Positions 45,030 to 55,828 of a stretch of 64,000 bases of DNA are shown in pieces (positions within the stretch are counted from its first letter, which is position 1; the number at the start of each line of letters is the position of its first letter). The notes under the pieces are model-generated. The model saw only the letters and a program-made list of their open reading frames with translations, had not been told where the DNA came from and made no database searches. A program made the translations under genes and the position numbers. Source of the stretch: Eutreptiella sp. 'Long Island Sound 2002' (Eukaryota > Euglenozoa > Euglenophyceae > Eutreptiales > Eutreptiaceae); the NCBI GenBank assembly GCA_964036045.1, contig OZ038380.1:168240535-168304534 (forward strand), in the 5' to 3' direction.

Positions 45030-46000
45030 TTTCTTGTCAATCAGAATTAGACTCGCCTGAACCGGTCGCGTGTGGCCATTTTTTGTGCCACAGCGACAAA
45101 CTCGCACAGTGTGGCCATTGGTATGCTTAAAAAAAGTGTGGCACGTGCCTTTTGTGCCTCGTTGTAGGCTTTTTGCCTTCTATGACCGGTGATCCTATCT
45201 TTAAACCTAAATAGAGCAGCACGGCAATTACATCTTCACGTTTTGCGCGCAGCAACGGTGGGACCGGGGAGCTGAAATACACTGACAACGAGCGTTGGGG
45301 CATGGTACCCTCACCCCCCCGTGTCGTTCCCCACCCCAGGGAAGACGGTCCCCCACCACCCCCTGGGGGATGGTCACCAGGTGACGGTCCCCCACCCCCC
45401 CCTGGGGGACCACACCCCCACTGTACACAAACATTTGCAGGCACGATCATAAGAGATGCGGCGATATGCATCGCCGTGCTCTGAATGTCCAACGACCTTC
45501 GCCAAAACAGGTTCCCCCGTGGAGCGGATGAACATCACAATTGTCCCAGGGGGAAACATGGTTGTGCTATCAAGTTCCATTTCAGCGAAAGTGAGCAAAA
45601 TGTCCTGCCATGAATGCAAGGGATGCAAGTGGTAGTGCCCCACAACACAGCCACCCACACAACAACACAATGAGCCGCAATGAAAAATTTTGGGTTGACC
45701 AAATGACGGTCCCCCACCCCCCCCCCCCGGGGAACGACAAGGGGTGGGGAACGACACGGGGGGGTGAGGGTAGTCTGGAAAACAAGGTATATGGAGCACA
45801 CATGAAGCAATATGTACACAGTGTATGGCATGTGCCGAAGGCGCCGAAAAAATTTCTCCCACAACTAAAAAATGTTCCCAAAACCCAGGTTTTCGGGTGC
45901 ACTTGAGCTGAGGGGGGAGGGGGGGAGGGGGTCCAGGGGAGGGGGGGAGCGGGGGAGGGGGGGAGGGGTCCCCCCCTGCCGGAATGAAAATTAAAGCAAG
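45030..46000 (-). pseudogene. Second copy of the repeated protein family (copy B), with inserted TIR element
   Basis: Near 45,127-45,250 it reads KREDVIAVLLYLG and, after a one-base shift, RQKAYNEAQKARATLFLSIP and MATLCEFV, matching copy A at 39 kb. 45,833-46,000 matches 39,378-39,510. The 463-bp element E3 lies between these parts. A possible intron (donor near 45,427, acceptor TGTATTTCAG near 45,272) also fits in phase, so part of the E3 region may be spliced. Confidence 0.5.
45308..45770. mobile_element. TIR element E3, perfect 30-bp inverted ends, TA flanks
   Basis: The ends at 45,308-45,337 and 45,741-45,770 are exact inverse complements over 30 bp (CCCTCACCCCCCCGTGTCGT and onward). TA stands directly outside both. 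Between 45,420 and 45,620 the minus strand has a protein-like segment (MFPPGTIVMFIRSTGEP, KVVGHSEHGDAYRRISYDRA). Words such as CAGGTGACGGTC recur at 52,578-52,589. No transposase is present, so it is non-autonomous; the peptide may be a captured exon. Confidence 0.8.
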
Positions 46001-46606
46001 TCCCTGTCCCCCCCCCCCCCTGACACTGCAACCCAACCCCCCCCCCCCCCCCCCATGTCTCGATGCATCCAGTGAACACGCTTTCTCCTCTGCAGATACT
46101 GCCGCTTTCCCGGCGCTTCAGACACTACTCAGTGGAGTACTTCTGGCGTTATCTGCACAAGTTAAACGTAAGCCAGACACAGAGTTCATTCCAGGTTTGG
46201 AACTGGTGCTGCCAGACACCTGCATTTTGTCGTCATTGCACTGCCTTGCTCTCTTACCAGCCTGTTTTCTATTTTTTTTCACTTTTTTACTTCATTATCC
46301 TGCCCCAGCCCGCCATAGGTCCCATACACAGGCACAGCCCATGCCCAGGCACATAAACAACGGCACACAGGCGCACAGCAAGAGACACACAGGACAGTGC
46401 TTTTGGTGACCACTGGCCCGCCGTCACCCGCAGCAGCCCCAGTCAACACATCAACCTATGTGTACATATTCACGTGTCTCGCTTTCGCACATGGAACCGA
46501 ACATGTCTGAATTGAACCCAGGCGGGGGAAACCGCCACGGGCAAAAAAAGGGCCCAATGAGTGCGCACAAAACCCACCTCTTTCGTCTGAAAGGGGTTAG
46601 ATAGGC
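46001..46606. other. No supported gene
   Basis: C runs at 46,010-46,020 and 46,036-46,053. The plus-strand ORF after them (ASSEHAFSSADTAAFPALQ) is not convincing. Confidence 0.4.
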
Positions 46607-49030
46607 TCCAGCGCGACATCCCCCCTGCCTTCTCGGGGGCCCCGGAGAGGGCGGAATGGATACGCAACCCCTGCAATCTTGGGGGTCCCCAGAACAGGGG
46701 ACAAAATCAGAACTGGCTACATCACCTGTGCCTTCTCAGGGGCCGAAAGTGGGCGGAATTGCTACGTAACTCCTGTGTTCTCAGGGCTCCCCTGGAAAAG
46801 GGGACACAATCGGAATTGGCTACGTCACCACTGCCCTTGCATTCTTGGGGGTCCCCGGAACAGGGGACAAAGACAGAAATGGCTACATCACCCCTTCATT
46901 CTCGGGGGCGAGAAAGTGGGTGGAATTGCTATGCAACCCCTGTGTTCTCGGGGGTCCCCCAGAAAAGGGGGCAAAATCAGAATGGGCTACATTACCCCTG
47001 CCTTCTCAGGGGCCCAAGAGAGGGCAGAATGGCTACGCAACCCTTGCATTCTTGGGGGTCCCCCAGAAAAGGGGACAAAGACAGAACTAGCTACATCACC
47101 CCTTGATTCTCGGGGGCCCGAAAGTGGGCGGAATTGCGACGTAACCCCTGCGTTCTCGGGGCTCCCCAAGAAGGGGGGACGAAATCAGAATTGGCTACAT
47201 CACCCGTGCCTCCTCGGGGGCCTGAAAATGGGCGGAATTGCTACATGACCCCTGCGTTCTTGGGGGTCCCCCAGAAATGGGGACGCAATCAGAATTGGCT
47301 ACATCACTTGTGCCTTTCCGGGGGCCCGAAAATGGGCGGAATTGCTACGTCACCCGTGCGTTCTCGGGGGTCCTCCAGAAAAGGGGGGGGAAATCAGAAT
47401 TGGCTACATCACTCTTACCTTCTCGGGGGCCTGAGAGTGGGCGGAATCGCAACGTAACCCCTACGTTCTCGGGAGTCCCCTAGAAAAGGGGACAAAGACA
47501 GAACTGGCTACATCACCCCTACCTTCGCAGGCACCCAAACATGGGCGGAAGTGCAATGTAACCCCTGCATTCTCGGAGGTCCCCAAGAAAAGGGGACAAA
47601 TCAGAATTGGCCACATCACCCCTGCTCTCAGGGGCCCGAAAGAGGGCGGAATGGCTATGTAACCCCTAGTTTCTTGGGGGTCCCCAGAAAAGGGGACAAA
47701 ATCAGAATTGGCTACATCACCCCTACCTTCTCGGGGGCCCGAAAGTGGGCGCAAGGACTACGTAACCCCTGCGTTCTCGGCGCTCCCCTACAAAAGGGGA
47801 CAAAATTAGAATTGGCTACATCACCGGTGCCTTCTCGGGGGCCCAAAAAGGGGCGGAATTGCTGCACAACCCCTACGTTCCGGGGGATCCGCCAGAAAAA
47901 GGGGACAAATCAGAATTGGCTACATCACCCCTACCTTCTGGGGGCCCGAAAGTGGGCGGAACTACTACGTAACCCCTGCGTTCTCGGCGCTCCCCTACAA
48001 AAGGGGACAAAATTAGAATTGGCTACATCACCGGTGCCTTCTCGGGGGCCCAAAAAGGGGCGGAATTGCTGCACAACCCCTACGTTCCGGGGGATCCGCC
48101 AGAAAAAGGGGACAAATCAGAATTGGCTACATCACCCCTACCTTCTGGGGGCCCGAAAGTGGGCGGAACTGCTACGTAACCCGTACGTGCTCGGCGGTCC
48201 TCAGAGAAGGGGACAAAATCAGAATTGGCCACATCACCCATGTCTTCTCGTGGGCTCGAAAGTGGGCGGAATAGCTAGGTCACCCGTGCGTCCTCGGGGG
48301 TCCCCTGGAAAAGGGGACAAAATTAGAATTGGCTACATCACCCCTACCTTCTCGTCGGCGAGGAAGTGGGCGGAATTGCAATGTAACCCTTGTGTTCTCA
48401 AGGCTCCCCTAGAAAAGGGGACAAAATCAGAATTGGCTACATCACCGGTGCCTTCTCGGGGGCCTGAAAGTGGGCGGAACTGCTACGTAACCCCTGCGTT
48501 CTCGGTGCTCCCCACAACAAGGAACAAAATCAGAATTGGCCACATCACCCATGTCTTCTCGTGGGCCCGAAAGTGGGCGGAATAGCAGGTCACCCGTGCG
48601 TCTTCGGGGGTCCCCTAGAAAAGGGGACAAAATCAGAATTGGCTACACCACCCTACCTTCTGGTGGGCGAGGAAGTGGGCAGAATTGCAACGTAACCCCT
48701 GTGTTCTCAAGGCTCCCCTGGAAAAGGGGACAAAATCAGAATTGGCTACATCACCCATGTCTTCTCGTGGGCCCGAAAGTGGGCGGAATAGCTACGTCAC
48801 CCGTGCGTTCTCGGGGGTCCCCTAGAAAAAGGGACAAAATCAGAATGGGCTACATCGCCCCTGCCTTCTCGGGGGCCCAAGAGAGGGCGGAATGGCTACG
48901 TAACCCCTGCATTCTTGGGGGTCCCTAGAAAAAGGGGACAAAGACGGAACTGGCTACATCACCCGTGCCTTCTCGGGGGCTTGAAAGTGGGCAGAATTGC
49001 TTCGTAACCCCTGCGTTCTCAGGGGTTCTC
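46607..49030. repeat. Minisatellite array, about 23 units of about 104 bp
   Basis: Each unit runs roughly GGGGTCCCCNAGAAAAGGGG, AATTGGCTACATCACCCCTG, CCTTCTCGGGGGCCCGAAAG, GCGGAATTGCTACGTAACCC, TGCGTTCTCG. Units start near 46,680, 46,785, 46,847, 46,949, 47,052 and so on to 48,917; one is shortened. A dimer at 47,771-47,977 is repeated almost exactly from 47,978. 104 is not a multiple of three and stop codons are rare in all frames, so ORFs of up to 344 codons pass through it; I treat these as by-products. Confidence 0.95.
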
Positions 49031-49039
49031 GGGGGTTTG

Positions 49040-49348
49040 CATCTATGGCACATTGTTTGCTACCAGAGAGGCCTCACCACCAATGGGGCAATTGTCTTGA
49101 TTGAGACATTGTTCTACATGATGGGCATTGCATATGTTCCTTTGTGGAAAAAAGGGAAATCAAATGATAGAGCACAAAAATGCAACAATGTTCATGGCCG
49201 GTACTATCTCCATGTGGAGCAATATTTCCCACCATTTCACAAATATGACAGTGGAGGAATGATCAGCTCACCGCTTGCTCATTGTTCTTTTGGTGCCCAT
49301 AGCGCTATTTGGGAGCTTCCAGGGTCAACTTTCGGTGTGAACGTGTAA
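49040..49348 (+). pseudogene. Diverged DDE transposase fragment (plus strand)
   Basis: Directly after the minisatellite the frame reads GIAYVPLWKKGKSNDRAQKC and NNVHGRYYLHVEQYF. This matches the order in copy 3: Y-x4-HVIVPF, then RQQCYNDVHGWYRAHIEQLF. The catalytic Glu position (HVEQ) is kept, but the RYAPYGPW block is not recognisable. It is a relic or a distant family member. Confidence 0.5.
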
Positions 49349-52300
49349 TTGCCCAAAATCTTGGGGATAACGTGCATTGCAAAGGACAGAAATGCTTATT
49401 AAAAGCAGTTTTTGGACCGGGGTACCACTAGATCATGCGCCCTTTCATTTCATCAAAATAAAAAGATGTAAAGTGTCAGGGTTGCATACTGTGCACACAC
49501 CTGTGCACCATTGCATGCTGTGCACCCGTTCCTGTTGATGTTGCCACACCATGCCATAGAAATTTGTGTGCAAAGGGGAGTAGATAGGGTGCTTTGATGC
49601 TTGTTGAAAAGGCGCAGCGGGCATAATGCTTGCATAAAGACCTTTTGGGGAGCGCCTGGAAAGATTGGGTAGTTGTGTTGTACAAAAATTTGTGGGCATG
49701 TGGGCAATGCATGCGTGGCATTCGCGGTACTGATTCATTTTCAATTCGGGACACTCGAATTCACTACGTGCATGTGTCTTGCATGTGTCTGTGGGGACAA
49801 TCAGAGTACTGTATGAAATAATACAAGCTTTAAGCTGCTTGGGTGCATACACCAGGGCACATGATGGACTGAGAGAGCACGATGAGGGTGCACACACTTT
49901 CGCCTGGGGAATGTGTTCCAGTCCATTATGGAGACACCAAGGATGGCTCTAGCCAGGGGACAGCAACATTTACCAGCATGGGCCAAGGACGAAGGGGGAA
50001 GTGGGGGCTGGGAGGGTGGGGCAGGCAGACACAAATCAGACTCGGGAGAATCACTGAGCGGATGGAGTGAGGTAGAGAAGTTGATACGGTTGTATATGCA
50101 ACAAGTGTGGTACGGTTTATGGCTGGACGAAATGCAGTCAAAGCGAGAAAGGAGCTTGGGAACAGGCAGTCCTACCACCCCCCATGCCGCTGGCCCAGGC
50201 CACATTCCTCACTTCCGAAGCAACAGATACTTAGCTACCATATGGCCCCCGCAACAAAGGCCATATGGCAATCACTCTTCCAAAGCAGTGCTGCATGGAG
50301 CGTTGAGTTCGCCCATGTTGGGCTATCAAATGTATCTTGGGCTGGCTTGGGTCAGCCCTCCCAGTCAGCACACCGCCTCTTCACCAACCCTTCACTTCAC
50401 TCTCAGTTCCGCGGGCGGGGCGGGGCCAAGGGGAGGGGGGGCGCAAGCAGGTCTCAAAGCGCTCTACACATGCATGTCCTGGGATGCATATGCAGCAATG
50501 TCCAGCAGTTCCACAAGATCATTGGTATGATACACGTGTGCTACCATACAATTGTCTGCACCTGATGGCCTTTGTTTTGTCAACACAACCGTGTTTGTAT
50601 GCTACAAGACAGGAAAAGGCACCCTAATGCAACCATCTTTCACCCGAGTCACCTTGCGTGTGCTGGCACTCCTTGGCCAAGTAACCTGGACTAAGACTGT
50701 GTGCTTCAGGGGAAGAGTGTGGGGGGTAGGTGTACCTCGGTTGGTACCAATGTGGCCTACGAGCTTCAAAGCGAATTGGCTGTGTGTGAGGGGGCCGGAG
50801 GCCAAGGGGGGGGGGGGGGGTTAGAGGGGCCATATTTCTTCGTTCCAGGTGGGGGTCCAGCGACACGCCCCAACAGGCGCCAAATATCATCAAACCTTCG
50901 GCAGAAACTTGTGTTCAAACATTGTGTGGGCTGTGCACCTGTTGGAGCATCGGTTGCACACATGCGCACGCATCGTGTCCGTGACTCCCCTTACATCTGC
51001 ATACCGGGGGCCAAAAGAAGTTATGGCTGGTGTGTGAGGAGCCAGTGCCCTGGGTTAGGGTGCACATTGAAAAATGGCACCTAGCACCACGTATTCCTCA
51101 GCCGGTCACTGTGGGACCACGCATGTGCACAACATCACTGTGACGGGGGGATGGGGGGAGGGGGGGGGGGTCCCATTGAGGCCACGGTCACCTATTTTTT
51201 TTTCGGCCCGCTTGCGCCCATTTGCGCGTACTTTTCATCACTTGAGCCCGTCTTCCCCGTTTTCGGGGCGTCTTTATCGCCTTGTCCCCCATGTGCGTCC
51301 CTTTTCGCTGAATTTTTCATCGGTCGCCCGTTGGGACACGGTCCACCCCCCGCCCGCGGACCAAACGTCCGCCCATGGCTGATGCGTACGGCCATACTAC
51401 TGGGAATACGATACCAGCAGCGCTGGGTACTCAGACTCAGACTCAGAACTTTATAATCAAAAGGCACTGCGAGGTACTGCCGTCGGGTAAGCTTAAACGT
51501 CAGTCGGTTGATTGTCAACCGCCGTTGGTGAGCCCAATCCTGACACCGACAGCCTGAGAACGCCCTTAGTTGGGGGGGGGGAGGAGGAAATAACGTGCTT
51601 ATTCGGGTAAAAAGGGGGAATATCTTGCTTAGTGGGGAAAAAAAGGGGAAACCTTGCTCCTAAAGGACAGCTCTTTTCATAGCAGTTCTGAACTGGTAAG
51701 GCTGTACACCAGAGCATGATGGCCTGCACGGCCTATACCCTTTCAAGTGTCAATACACTCTGTGCTGTGGGTCGACATGCAGATGGAAACCATGCCTCCC
51801 TCGCACAGTCAAGCACAGGGGGCCATTCACTGTACCCTACCCTACCCTGCCGGAGGGTAGGGGGTCAAGCACTGGAAACGTCAGAGACCAAACCCTTCCC
51901 AGAACACGCAAGCAGAACCCCCCAACCAACAAACCACACACACAGCATAGGGGCTCACCCAAAATGGACAAACTGCGGCCCTGACCTGACATATGGTCGG
52001 GTTGCCGGGTGCAAACAGGGAGTTTGCATGGGAACTGTACGAGGGAAGGGTCCAAAGAGCCACATCAAACAAAAACCCCGTTCCATTGCCTGGCAACCGG
52101 AATGACACATACAATGCAATGCATACACCACCCAAAGATATAATATAGCGACTAACAATATAGTATAATGGCCGGGGGTTGTGGCAAATTCAAGCGCGAG
52201 GAGGGGGGAAGGGGCTTAGAACCCAGCTCGCAAAGGCAGGGGAGAGGTCTGAGAAAGGGGCTCCGCGGTCCTGGCCCTCAAATGACAGTTAAAAAATTAG

Positions 52301-52500
52301 AACCAGAGAATGTTCTTGATGCCAAAAAAGCTAAATTTTCGGCACAAGTTTCTCAAAAAAATGTTGAACACCCCATCAAATTGATTCAGCAGAAAATGCC
52401 AGAAAGCACACTTCACAGGGTGGATCGCTCGGTTTTTCCTTCTGGCAGATGTGGTGATATTCACTGTGATCCTCCAGTGAACACTGCTGCATATACATAC
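49349..52500. other. No supported gene
   Basis: 50,450-50,700 is a diverged copy of 18,690-18,930. G runs lie at 50,809-50,820, 51,160-51,170 and 51,571-51,579. CCCTA repeats at 51,836-51,848 are too few to be telomeric. ORFs are short and of mixed composition. Confidence 0.4.
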
Positions 52501-53640
52501 CAGGACATACCAGGACGTGCCCTCCCCCCCCTTGAAATCTCCCCCCATGGCGCCAGTCTCCCCATCGGGGGGGGGGGGGGGTCGCCAGGTGACGGTCTCC
52601 CCCCTGAGGGGGGGAGATTGCAAGGGTATTTCAAGGCAAACTGTGGTACCCTCCACTGATGCAAGCAAGTACAGGGTCCTTGTCGGAAACTCTCTCCAAA
52701 ACATGGAGCAGCATTCACAGAATTGTTCCTCCACATCTCGGCCAAAAGTTTGGTTGATTTGGACCTTGTCACACCCTTGGCTATATGGGGTAGTGTTCGG
52801 GGGGCAAACATACATGTACAACATCAAGGAAAATGGCTGCATGCAAACCCCTGCAATAGGAAGGAAATCATATTAAGGAGCAATAGTCCATGGGGCTTCT
52901 ACCCATTCCAGCCCTCAGACTCACCCAAGGGGCAAGTCGCGCGGGGCAAACCCCTGCAATAGATAGATAGATAGATAGAAAACAGTGAAGTGACCCCCCC
53001 CCCGGGGGGAGATTTCAGGGGGGGGGGGGGGTGCATGTGTGGAGCGGTTTTTGGGCCCTGCTTGCAGGCCCCTAAAAAGGGTTCACCGGGGCCACACCCA
53101 GAATTGGAGTGCGAACCTGTGCCCCAAAACAGATCTTTCACAAACCTCTTAGAACCTCGTGGCCTATCTCGTCGGCACCCAGGAGTGCCTGCACAGCACA
53201 AAACAGTTTGGCGTCCTCAATTAAGTCCTCCACCCGAGGCCGCCTTGTGTTACCTGGTTCCCATAGACCAAGTGAGCCCAGCAGGTGGCTACTGACCAAG
53301 GGAATGGGCAACACGAAAAATAAGTTCCGTTTATAAGGGGTGGGGGGTGGGGACCCAAGAGGGCTCGAAGCCCCCCCCCCCCCCCCCTTTCCCAACTAGC
53401 AATTGGATTTACCAGGCCCAATGCAGCGTTCACTGGCATCACTTGAGCCACTGGATCAAGTTTACCCAGCCTGCCGGTAAACTTATTTCTAATACCGGGG
53501 GGCGAATTGGCTATGGCACCAGATGATGCCCATCCCTGCTTGCACTTGAGCAGCAAAGGGGTACCGGGGGCTTCAGCAGCAGCTTCAATCTCGTCATTGG
53601 GGATGTGTGTGCACATAGCAGACACACACACCTTCATTCA
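52501..53640 (-). other. Coding-like fragments interrupted by G/C-rich inverted repeats
   Basis: On the minus strand, 53,637 to about 53,395 reads MKVCVSAMCTHIPNDEIEAA and KLDPVAQVMPVNAALGLVNP. After a C/G-rich block with GTTTATAAG (53,329-53,390) coding character resumes as RVEDLIEDAKLFCAVQALLG to 53,138. At 52,842-52,640 another segment reads NQTFGRDVEEQFCECC. Two inverted G/C units lie at 52,530-52,640 (AATCTCCCCCC facing GGGGGGAGATT) and 52,995-53,031. TAGA repeats stand at 52,961-52,979. The segments may be exons of one gene, but phases were not resolved. Confidence 0.3.
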
Positions 53641-54142
53641 CACATTCACACACCTGCGCACAAACTTTTGACCCCCCCCCCTCCCCACCCCCCCACCCCC
53701 CCCAAAAAAGTGTTATCCAGTTTCAGGGGATAGAGGCCGCAGAATCAAAAAAAACCCCTGGGGGATCGTCTTATTGGGCAAAATAATGATTTTACAAGGG
53801 TCTGGACATCACATATCATGCCTTGGGGTATGCTACGTGAATGACCCCCAAAAAGGGGGGGTATACTCTGCGCTTCATCTAACAACCTCTCTTCGAGGTG
53901 AGTTTGGCATCACATGGCCTGTCACATGGCCTGTCTTAGCCCCCAACCCCAGATCAGTTGGACCTCATGCTATCCTTCCCAGCAGGCTCAACCAAGACCA
54001 TCCACAGGGTTTGTCACATTTCCGTGGCACGGAAAATCGCGGCAAAGTACGAGACACCACAGAAATGAAGGAATGTGAAAATCCCGGAACATCACTATAA
54101 AGCACGGACGCCAGGGAAACATGGAAACAATGGGGGCGTTTT

Positions 54143-54412
54143 CGCACAGCGCGCGCACAGCGCCAATTATTACGGTGATTATCCAGGTAACAACCCTGAA
54201 AACCGCCCACCTGCGGAATCATGCACAATTAATTCAAAACTCAAAAATTCAAACATCTGATGCTTGCCATGGGTCCCAGGGACCTAAATTCGGCCCCCTA
54301 TAGCCCCGTCCACTGCAGCAGCCATTCAATGACGTCCTTTCAATCTTCTGAACTTACCGAAATCCCGGTGGTGGAGAACAGCCAACTTTTCGCACAGCGC
54401 GCGCACAGCGCA
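54143..54412. mobile_element. Short gene-less unit between two GCACAGCG sites
   Basis: TTTTCGCACAGCGCGCGCAC stands at both ends (54,140 and 54,389), each completed by AGCGC, and 229 bp of AT-richer DNA without an ORF lies between. The layout parallels the 15.6-kb unit but the base at the variable position is A at both ends. Confidence 0.5.
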
Positions 54413-55149
54413 CGATACGCCCCCTTGTTCTTGTGACAGATTCTTTGCAACAGATTCTTTTCAATCTCCACATTTCAGTACCATGCGTGACAGTGATGTG
54501 GAAAACTTAGCCCAGACAAAGAACCTTCAGCCAAAAAGGTCGAGGCCTGACAGAGGGCATGGAAACGGGGTGGTAAACAACAGCCTGGGCAAGAGCGGCA
54601 CAACTCCCACCGATCCACACGGTGTTGAGCAGTTTATCAATGGCAACTGGGGGGTTAGCAACAGCGGGAGTGGGGGGGGGGGCACATGCATCTTCTGTGA
54701 GGACTGCCCTGGGAGGTCCCGATTGGGCACACTGCAGTGCCATGGTGTGGAGGGGCTTCCCCTGAATGACAAGTAGAGCGATGGCAGGGACATTGTGCAC
54801 TGGCACGTGGACCCCGCAGTACGCTGACAAAGTGAAGGAGCCATGTGCAGCGGTGGTCGTTGGGGGCTGCAGCATTGCTACCGTCGTTTATGGGGGAATG
54901 TTTGCCCGGCGCGCGCCCGGCGCGCTACTTTTAGACTATGTTCCCCCCGAAGAGCCCCCAAGCACACCCCTTGGAAACGCCCTTAGAATTAGGTGACCCA
55001 AACTGCCCCAGCTCAAGAAAGTTGCAAACTGGGGTACACAGTACCACTCTCGCTCCTTTAAGGGCAATCTTGGTCAACACCTTAGCAAGTTGGGGGAATG
55101 GGGGGTTAGGATAGCACAACCACATCGATCTCCAGTAGAAGCGATAGGC

Positions 55150-55317
55150 GTTATTGAGGTATCGCGAACAGTAGAGCTGCATCATAACATTGGTCCCACA
55201 AGTGTGGGTGTCAATACATTCAGTACAATAGTGCTCCTTACACTCATCACAAACTGCGACGGTGGAGCGTTCTAGCAACACAACACACACACTTCTGCCT
55301 CATCCTCTGCCTCATCT
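55150..55317 (-). pseudogene. Acidic linker and Cys-rich tail of DDE transposase copy 3
   Basis: Reads QDEAEDEAEVCVV, then CDECKEHYCTECIDTHTC, as in copy 2. The frame differs from that of the catalytic part just upstream. Relative to copy 2 about 60 residues, including the PYGPW block, are missing between them, which points to an internal deletion. Confidence 0.6.
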
Positions 55318-55614
55318 TGCGTGCCACAACCGAGCAAACAGCTGCTCAATGTGTGCCCTATACCACCCGTGCACGTCATTGTAACATTGTTGGCGGGCTG
55401 TCAAAGTGCCATTCTTTCTTCTAATGAATGGCACAATGACATGAATCCGGCCCTTATAAGCACCATCATGGCCCCCAACTTGGAAATCAAAGAAATCACC
55501 TCGGGTACGAGAAGGTCCATACCCATCCCAAATCAAAACATCTGCTGATGTCCCGGGGGCCAAGGGGCAAATCCATATAATGTTGCCCAACATATCAACC
55601 GCAACAGAGGGTGC
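55312..55614 (-). pseudogene. Harbinger-like DDE transposase core (copy 3)
   Basis: This copy shows all three catalytic positions: SVAVDMLGNIIWICPLAPG (first Asp), GGHDGAYKGRIHVIVPF (second Asp) and YNDVHGWYRAHIEQLF (Glu). This order and spacing is that of the DDE_Tnp_4 / PIF-Harbinger group. Upstream of SVAVD the frame runs into a GCACCGCG-type site inside a small inverted unit, and downstream it stops after ARLWHA, so the gene is broken at both ends. Confidence 0.75.
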
Positions 55615-55828
55615 CTCAGCGCACCGCGCGCGCGCACCGCGCGCTGAGGCAGACGCGTCACTTACCGCCGAAATGCACACCTTTTTCAGACAGGTACCGC
55701 CGTTCTAAGTCAACCGGGCTACAGTCACACCGCGCGCGCGCACCGCACGCGAGGCACCCTCACAGTCCACCGGTAGGGCACGGGTCACAAAAGATGCCCG
55801 GCGCGCGCCCTGCGCGCGCCCGGCGCGC

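Larger units (their letters stand above)
54904..55828 (-). mobile_element. DDE element bracketed by GCCCGGCG sites
   Basis: Sites lie at 54,904-54,926 (two CCGG-type halves) and 55,796-55,828 (CCGG, CCTG, CCGG). Between them on the minus strand are a transposase part and its Cys-rich tail. A smaller inverted unit with GAGGGTGCCTC ends and GCACCGCG sites (55,608-55,763) sits at the transposase 5' side. Confidence 0.6.

Noticed and set aside
47551-48585. 344-codon ORF through the minisatellite as a repeat protein
   Set aside because: The unit length is not a multiple of three, so successive units are read in different frames; openness follows from rare stops in the unit.
46607-49030. CRISPR-like regularity in the 104-bp array
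   Set aside because: There is no short conserved repeat separated by unique spacers; the whole unit repeats, in a eukaryotic context.
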